This document shows, one piece after another, positions 60,901 through 64,000 of a stretch of DNA of 64,000 nucleotides. The position numbers and the translations under genes were made by a program. Each line of letters starts with the position of its first letter. Position 1 is the stretch's first letter. The notes under the pieces were generated by a model, which saw only the letters and a program-made list of their open reading frames with translations, did no database searches and was not told the DNA's origin. This DNA comes from Candidatus Omnitrophota bacterium. Lineage in GTDB: Bacteria; Omnitrophota; Omnitrophia; Omnitrophales; JACROU01. Location of the stretch: positions 23,242-87,241 of the forward strand of contig JAJDCD010000022.1 of assembly GCA_029261035.1 (NCBI GenBank), written 5' to 3'.

Positions 60901-63900
60901 CACATCTTGGATGGCAGTTCCAGCAAAGGTTACGGTTTCGGATCCTTGTAATTTTAAAGTGCCTGAATTTTCAAATAGAGGAGCCGTTCCACTAAAAGAT
61001 AAATTGTTTCCGTTAAGGAAAAGGGTCCCTGCTGTGATGGTTAAATCTCTATTAGTATTTATCGCAAGAGTAGAGAGCAATTGGAGTTCGCCACCCGTTT
61101 TATTAACAAATACATCAACATTAATTATTCCTGCCGTTCTAGTGTAGGTCTGAGTATTTGTTCCAGTAAACTCTAGTTCTAATCGCGCATCTCCAAAGGT
61201 TGAACCAGCCCCTGTTTGAGAATAATTACCACTAACTGTTATTCTTTTATTAGCCCCAGCAGAGGTGAAAACATTACTATTGGTACCAGAGTAGCTTAAA
61301 TTCCCACCTACATTGAAGCCTCCTGTAAGCGTTTTTGTTCCTGAAGTATGGCTGAAGCGAACGGAATTGAAATTTACTCCAGAAGCTGAGATTGTAGCCG
61401 TCGAAAAGTCAAAACGAACTTCTCCTGTTGTACCATCAAAAGTTCCACCAGAAACAGTGAATGTGGTAGCAAAGGAACTAATGCCTGTGGGCGCTTCGAA
61501 GGTTCCAGCGGAAAGAGTAAAAGTTCCATTAAAATCTAAAGTACCTGTTGCTCCTTGAAAAACACCATCAGCTTGATTGTAGACACCATCGTTTGTTAAA
61601 GTGAAAGTGGAAGCATTGAAAATAGTGGTGGCATCAGCAGCTGCTAAGAACCTAAAAGAACCTGTAGATGTAATTGTTAAGTTACTAGCTAAAGTAACTG
61701 TTTCAGCGGGGTCGTCTAAAGTGAGTTGTGCAGAGAAGAGACCAGCAGTAACGCTAATTGTATGGGTAATGCTATTACCCCCAAAACCTAACTCTAATAA
61801 GCTATTTCCAAAAGTTGAGCCAGAACCTGTTTGACTATAATTTCCGTTAACAGTAATTCTTCGTGTTAAAGCTTGTCCGCTAATACCACTATTTGTATTA
61901 GCGATAGTAAGATTTCCTCCAACGGTAAAATCAGAAGCGATATTTTTTACTCCACTTATATGGCTAAAGCGGACATTGTTAAATGTAACACCTGTTGCCG
62001 TGATCGTAGCAGTAGAGAAATCAAAACGAACTTCTCCAGTTTTTCCATCAAAAGTACCCCCTGAAACAGTGAAGGTAGTAGCAAAGGAAGTAGTCCCTGT
62101 GGTAGCTTCGAAGGTGCCTGCGGATAGGGTGAATGTTCCATTAAAATCTAAAGCACCATCCGCTCCTTGAAAAATACCATTTGCTTGATTGTAGATACCA
62201 TCATTTATTAAAGTGAAAGTAGAAGCATTGAAAATTGTTGTCGCATCGGCAGTTGCTAAGAAGCGGAAAGAACCCGTTGAAGAAATAGTTAAATTGCTGG
62301 TAAGAGTAACCGTTTCAGCAGGATCATCTAAGGTTAATTGAGCAGAGAACGTACCAGCAGTAACGCTAAGTGTGTGGGTGATGCTGTTTCCACCAAAACC
62401 TAATTCTAATAAGCTGTTTCCAAAAGTTGAACCGCTTCCTGATTGACTATAATTTCCATTAACAGTGATTCTTCGTGTTGAAGTTAGTCCGTGAATATTA
62501 CTATTAGTGTTAGATACAATAAGATTTCCTCCGACAGTAAAATCAGAAGCTATGTTTTTTGTTCCACCCGTATGACTAAATCTTACATTATTAAAAGTGA
62601 CTCCTGCAGCAGTGATTGTAGCAGTAGAAACATCAAACTGAACCTCACCCGTTTTGCCATCAAAAGTACCTCCTGAAACAGTAAAGGTAGTAGCTACGGT
62701 CATAATGCCCGTTGTTGCCTCAAAAGTTCCGGCAGAGAGAGTGAAGGTGTTATTAAAATCTAAAGTACCATCGGCTCCTTGAAAGACACCGTCTGCTTGA
62801 TTGTAAACACCATCAACTCTCAGAGTAAATGTTGCTGCATTAAAAATAGTTGTACCATCCGCCGCAGCTAAAAACCGAAGAGAACCCGTGGATGAAATAG
62901 TTAAATTAGTAGCTAATGTAATAGTTTCTCCAGGATCATCTAAGGTGAGTTGTGCGGAAAAAAGCCCAGCGCTATGAATAATGGTATGAGTCAAACTGTT
63001 ATTGCTAAAACCTAATTCAAGAGTTCCATTTCCAAAAGTGGAGTTAGCAGCTATCTGAGAAAAGTTTCCATGGACTGTGATTCTTTTTGCAGCGCCTCCA
63101 GAAGCCGTTATCGCGTTATTAATGCCTGCAATAACTAAATTACCTCCAACAATAAAACTAGAAGCAATCGTTTTTGTTCCGCTGGTATGAGAGAAGCGAA
63201 CATTATTGAATGTGACTCCAGTAGCTGTGATTGTTGCTCCGGCAGCATCAAATTGAACTTCACCTGTTGTACCATCAAAGGATCCGCCTGTAACAGTGAA
63301 GGCAGTGGCAACAGTCATAGTTCCAGTGGTTGCTTCAAAGGTACCTGCGGATAGGGTGAATGTCCCGTTGAAATCTAAAGTACCTGTTGCACCTTGAAAG
63401 ATACCGTTTGCCTGATTGTAGATACCATTGTTTGTTAAAGTGAAAGTAGAGGCATTAAAAATAGTAGTGGCATCGGCTCCTGCTAAAAATCGGAAGGAAC
63501 CTGTAGATGTAATAGATAAACTACTAGCTAAAGTAATAGTTTCTCCAGGGTTATCTAAAGTAAGTTGAGCAGAAAATAACCCCGTTGTGTGAGTGATTGT
63601 GTGTGTAATGCTGTCGCCGCCAAAACCCAATTCGAGTGTTCCATTTCCAAACGTTGAGCCTGAACCTGTTTGGCTGTAGTTTCCGTTAAGCGTGATTCTT
63701 CGAGTGCCTCCAGTAGCGCTAATACCACTATTGGTATTGGCAATAATAAGGTTGCCACCGACAGTAAAATCAGAAGCGATACTTTTTACCCCTCCCGTAT
63801 GGCTAAAACTAACATTGTTAAAAGTAACGCCTGTTGCAGTAATGGTAGCCGTAGAAACATCAAAGCGTACTTCTCCGGTCTTAGGATCAAAAGACCCTCC

Positions 63901-64000
63901 AGAAACAGTGAAGGTAGAAGCGGCTGTCATAAGACCTGTGGTTGCCTCAAAGGTGCCAGCAGAGAGAGTAAAGGTGCTGTTGAAATCTAAAGTGCCCGTT
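51982..64000 (-). CDS. giant repetitive surface protein, filamentous-hemagglutinin/beta-helix type, N-terminus outside the window
   Basis: Open frame across at least 4000 residues and past the right edge (codons beyond the ATG at 63930 stay open and match the repeat). It is rich in G, T, N, S and A with almost no Cys. Three zones: about four 204-residue tandem repeats (64000-61310; GTLDFNGTFTLSAGTFEATTG-type units); a middle with FHA-like repeats (SVDGINGVSTNNGSISLS, about 59700-55400); and two ~237-residue units (about 55300-53880; NTLTLxRTAGTGTGS). Beta-helical surface adhesin or filament is likely. The C-terminus is not a barrel: the last ~90 residues are charged and end in KILTTHGIGYRATIEEM. 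The secretion signal lies outside the window. Confidence 0.85.
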   Translation of the reverse strand, partial: TGTLDFNSTFTLSAGTFEATTGLMTAASTFTVSGGSFDPKTGEVRFDVSTATITATGVTFNNVSFSHTGGVKSIASDFTVGGNLIIANTNSGISATGGTRRITLNGNYSQTGSGSTFGNGTLELGFGGDSITHTITHTTGLFSAQLTLDNPGETITLASSLSITSTGSFRFLAGADATTIFNASTFTLTNNGIYNQANGIFQGATGTLDFNGTFTLSAGTFEATTGTMTVATAFTVTGGSFDGTTGEVQFDAAGATITATGVTFNNVRFSHTSGTKTIASSFIVGGNLVIAGINNAITASGGAAKRITVHGNFSQIAANSTFGNGTLELGFSNNSLTHTIIHSAGLFSAQLTLDDPGETITLATNLTISSTGSLRFLAAADGTTIFNAATFTLRVDGVYNQADGVFQGADGTLDFNNTFTLSAGTFEATTGIMTVATTFTVSGGTFDGKTGEVQFDVSTATITAAGVTFNNVRFSHTGGTKNIASDFTVGGNLIVSNTNSNIHGLTSTRRITVNGNYSQSGSGSTFGNSLLELGFGGNSITHTLSVTAGTFSAQLTLDDPAETVTLTSNLTISSTGSFRFLATADATTIFNASTFTLINDGIYNQANGIFQGADGALDFNGTFTLSAGTFEATTGTTSFATTFTVSGGTFDGKTGEVRFDFSTATITATGVTFNNVRFSHISGVKNIASDFTVGGNLTIANTNSGISGQALTRRITVNGNYSQTGSGSTFGNSLLELGFGGNSITHTISVTAGLFSAQLTLDDPAETVTLASNLTITSTGSFRFLAAADATTIFNASTFTLTNDGVYNQADGVFQGATGTLDFNGTFTLSAGTFEAPTGISSFATTFTVSGGTFDGTTGEVRFDFSTATISASGVNFNSVRFSHTSGTKTLTGGFNVGGNLSYSGTNSNVFTSAGANKRITVSGNYSQTGAGSTFGDARLELEFTGTNTQTYTRTAGIINVDVFVNKTGGELQLLSTLAINTNRDLTITAGTLFLNGNNLSFSGTAPLFENSGTLKLQGSETVTFAGTAIQDVDSGTWEYVGDGALGTTLFTVKNYDLGAETLDYFNLTIGGDTATETFQLASTLVVKNTMTINSGTFSQITFSVLVRGNNTFILNNGVYNQTEVLTVLGNMEINGGTFNGSSAAHAIDVDGDYIQTGGNVILTSGNTNVSGNFNRNGLNETTFDPNGGTVILDGTVQSLSGSTDFFNLTKVVAVADTLTFQAGTTTTITNALNLSGAAGQFLTLQSSINGTQWSIDPQGTRTVNRLLVRDSNNINATTIVTTASAGLGNNINWSFPGSVTGTVFQSDETTPLTGTNVSVAFNGGAASATSTTFASAGLEGLFVFVSLPIAATDVVTVYLDNNGAPQGVTVTISDADQLSVINIFEDHLIVRHNNAGPISVANLITANNGDTDIDAIYTTPAGVFTMASGKELLVLGGSTFTPGTDLTVGDGGIDVRGTLSMGANTLTVTSNNIDFSGSVTGTGNVILQAENANDLIRVGDGGGGTLQLSSADIAALADGFNSITIGRTDGNGSITIFAITLNDSYTFRAPGESGFINISGTINANESLTLNSGISVNLNANIIAVGEVNIDGDFNSNGTGIVSQGAIFLIQTTGLNSNITISAGQAVQINSLIATGDVNLTSTNGNINEIGSDGSIDISGDTLTATAQTGIGSTGTIETNVTSLSLSVTGTGDIDINNANDSNITNATTNNGNITLVTSSFISATNVVASGAGSDVNLSTTGNGLNIVVGLVSAPDQVTLSTTTSGGGSIFELGSDGTADIVATSAILTGNGGIGVTGVGGTLEIDVTNLEADGGTGGIDVLDTGTLNIGGISAMVGVSATGGNITISTPNAFAINETITNTGGGSIVLSTTGGAATDDLILNAAVSASGGNGTITLNTTGGDINQNAAGTISAAGSGSVTLTSGLTITMANGVTTTSNTGSINYSAATNVVLSQLNSTGSGAISVTATSGTITDINGATNNITGTSAVLTSGAGVGTAGDFIETAVNNLEAAGGTGGVFIANTGGLTIGGIGATVGISATGVIDVSASSPISVIENITGGNDITITALGNGGSDDNLTVGAITVSSTAGGTVTLLAGDDVLLQSAVVSTSGLIRITSDNGAGGGAGLITQTGGNLSANQLAIRSAGNVTLSSTTNAVNTVAASVTGNGNSFSYTDTDGLTVGSVDGINGVSTNNGSISLSTNDGPLTISNTASTQDVNAGTSTVSLTAGGTDRLLTVTGTINATGGATYTADNMTLTGATTSTLGVVLLQPTNNNVNINLGGADAATVLGLTDSELDTITASTLRIGNTTAGNMTLSQSINPANVSTLSLITSGIIDQTNGNVTTTNLALSAGNTVSLTLSNNITTLAGSITGNGAAFNFTEANTLIIGSVDGVNGISTNNGDIIISVSTGNLTVNNTPAAQDIFGEQILLSLAGANQLLSILGDVVGNGNDNINYNADNINLVGTTTNTGSIVSLTHRTNGTAINLGAADAVGLLGLTNTELNTITANILRIGGSTAGGITVTTAIAPSNISTLTLFAGGTVGTLTQTAGSTITVPNLRFSNGGSTTLNEANNVGTLSAVIFTAGNSASFTNTTALIIGFVDGVNGITTNNGGITVITTNGNITATGPISAGTNTVTLNAGGAASAIIDGNGATNNITAANAVLIAGAGIATALDPLETTLSNLEASGGTGGVFINNTGALTIGGIGVTVGVSATGATINITSTTSININELIVNTVGNVSLNAGTSLSLDAALQSVGTTTIVSGTTMNINNTITTTSGGTLTLTNTGLLTITAAGDLNLDGSFTQNGSGSVNIAGDIITTNDNIEFSANTTQTGTIALTGTLGISTPTYDVNGNNLTLTGQLVMDGGAFLGGSGTISITLGIDLNAGTLTSTSGVLTVMGNVDLRGAGTFNHNGGNVTLRNNSSTTSSMFLNNAVFNTLTLDRTAGTGTGSIFFDNDSFSTLGDITIQNSVAGTTLLITRNGFPVVTVGGNINIPVTVGNGIVTVNDVNITYILSGATSSLNILDTEATFNASVQFTGTGVQSFNDAPENSTLGSFTVNKTSGILTLLSDLNISLGLTLTQGTVDQNGGNTVTVTQAFTQTTGNWIGGSGDITVGSLDLDAGAFTSTSGNLTVLGNVDFTGTVTFTHNNGSLIHRNNTAAPMTLRFNNAVLNTLTLERTAGTGTGSTFIDGNNFSTAGNITIQNSAAGTTLAITRNGTPTVTVGGDLSFPVTAGNGAVTVNDINLTFNLSGNTSSFALLDNETSFNASLTFSGGGNQTFTATSANSTIPNLTISKIAGSLILLSNLDVQQNITLTQGFLNQNGANTITAANYTQTGGNFVGGTADITLGGLTVSGGNYTATSGTSNVSGNIDLSGITTLTHNNGTINLNGSSSQTVDWSGETINNLNLNLTNALSKNVFSSALNMVGNAVLNLGQLDTSANPITVGGNLTVADSTNAGITTTNTISVGGNVTMGTSSNVSSTASFTLNGNNNQNVDFAGKTIAGLTINKSTPVTDNVVLTNNLDINGNVTITDGNFDLTNDPTVNASGDVTITVNGTVTKGNGGWVFDGNGTSTLSANNQDLGDVTVDGTAKTILLGDSVTVDTLTIGVDDILNANQNNFTAGTVDNNGLLRLAGNETPTIGTFNNTIGTVGYIGDGVGGILNINGINNFFNLTINDQNIAKSTFVLTNDITVANDVQITSGTLNSNGRQTTTQGNVTVNGGTFNTGTNTQQIEGNLNISNGNVNGNTGIIDVNGNLNLTGGTLTAPSTTFRVKNNITVAPAATFNGNGGTFVLDGLDQSITGSFTVNNFSKVNVVDPTLTFQASSTLTVAGNLTLQGAAGNILFLRSSTPGTQWNIDAQGGTTLGFLDVQDSVNINATPINATLPGIINSGNNINWLFSIGGPIGSTSPQGPLIILNLNQALLAQIYFQNRQSRKDFIENLILLIKQKRLENDAEIEIPGYSDRQKKKKRTIAESDETLKILTTHGIGYRATIEEMNNQN
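61313..64000 (-). repeat. tandem 612-bp (204-residue) repeats within the giant adhesin gene
   Basis: A marker (gctccttgaaa or gcaccttgaaa) recurs at 61550, 62162, 62774 and 63389, spacings 612, 612 and 615 bp, and the next copy begins at the right edge. The units differ by scattered substitutions, so they are old enough to have diverged yet stay in frame. A more degenerate unit lies just below 61310. Confidence 0.9.

Noticed and set aside
61313-64000. CRISPR-like regular repeats
   Set aside because: The 612-bp period is a coding repeat in frame, with no short repeat-spacer pattern; no cas genes in the window.

Overview
The window is AT-rich and densely coded. It suggests a Gram-negative, facultatively anaerobic, nitrate-respiring bacterium: there is a beta-barrel porin, a lipoprotein, periplasmic c-type cytochromes and a very large surface protein. 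The giant multidomain exported protein with repeated SLG linkers, together with short dispersed hairpin repeats, fits the candidate phylum Omnitrophota (OP3) or another PVC-related lineage. That placement is my inference; no rRNA or tRNA gene is present to test it.

Layout. Positions 1-3300: Fe-S assembly (sufU end, sufT), two tiny ferritin-like helical proteins and a KefB/C-type antiporter. 3300-6000: a membrane desaturase, a 53-residue ORF, a lone cyclic-nucleotide-binding-fold protein and a full Crp/Fnr-type regulator. 6100-18850: one long respiratory operon (diheme cytochrome c, narG, narH, narJ, a narI-Rieske fusion, bc-type cytochrome b, monoheme cytochrome c, two NarK transporters). 18850-24330: a radical SAM protein, a porin, and anaerobic ribonucleotide reductase split into nrdD, a glycyl-radical tail ORF and nrdG. 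24350-31040: a translationally coupled molybdenum-cofactor operon (moaA, moaC-mogA fusion, tauE-like, moeA, moaD, moaE, mobA) ending in a protoporphyrinogen-oxidase gene. 31045-31836: a REP-type Y1 transposase between ~56-bp direct repeats. 31900-34370: miaB, nnrE and a Rieske ferredoxin. 34540-44500: a 3320-residue mosaic protein. 44675-51985: lipoprotein, lipA, a lipoyl-like domain, aminotransferase, murI, queC, queE, rph, rdgB, DUF2203. 51982-64000 (minus): a repetitive giant adhesin-like gene that runs off the right edge.

How they fit together. The Mo cofactor genes supply NarG, sufU/sufT supply Fe-S clusters, and the heme gene supplies the cytochromes. Four palindromes of the form (T/A)GTGA-N6-TCAC(A/T) lie about 20 bp upstream of a -10 hexamer, i.e. 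near -41.5, in front of the desaturase, the nar operon, the radical SAM gene and nrdD. The local Crp/Fnr protein has a CRP-like RETVxR recognition helix that should read TGTGA. This is a self-consistent local anaerobic/respiratory regulon.

The most unusual items are the SLG-punctuated giant exported protein (possible polyprotein), the NarI-Rieske fusion within a nar/bc hybrid operon, the in-frame split of NrdD, a lipoyl-like domain with no modifiable lysine beside lipA, and two structured leader candidates (before moaA and after lipA).
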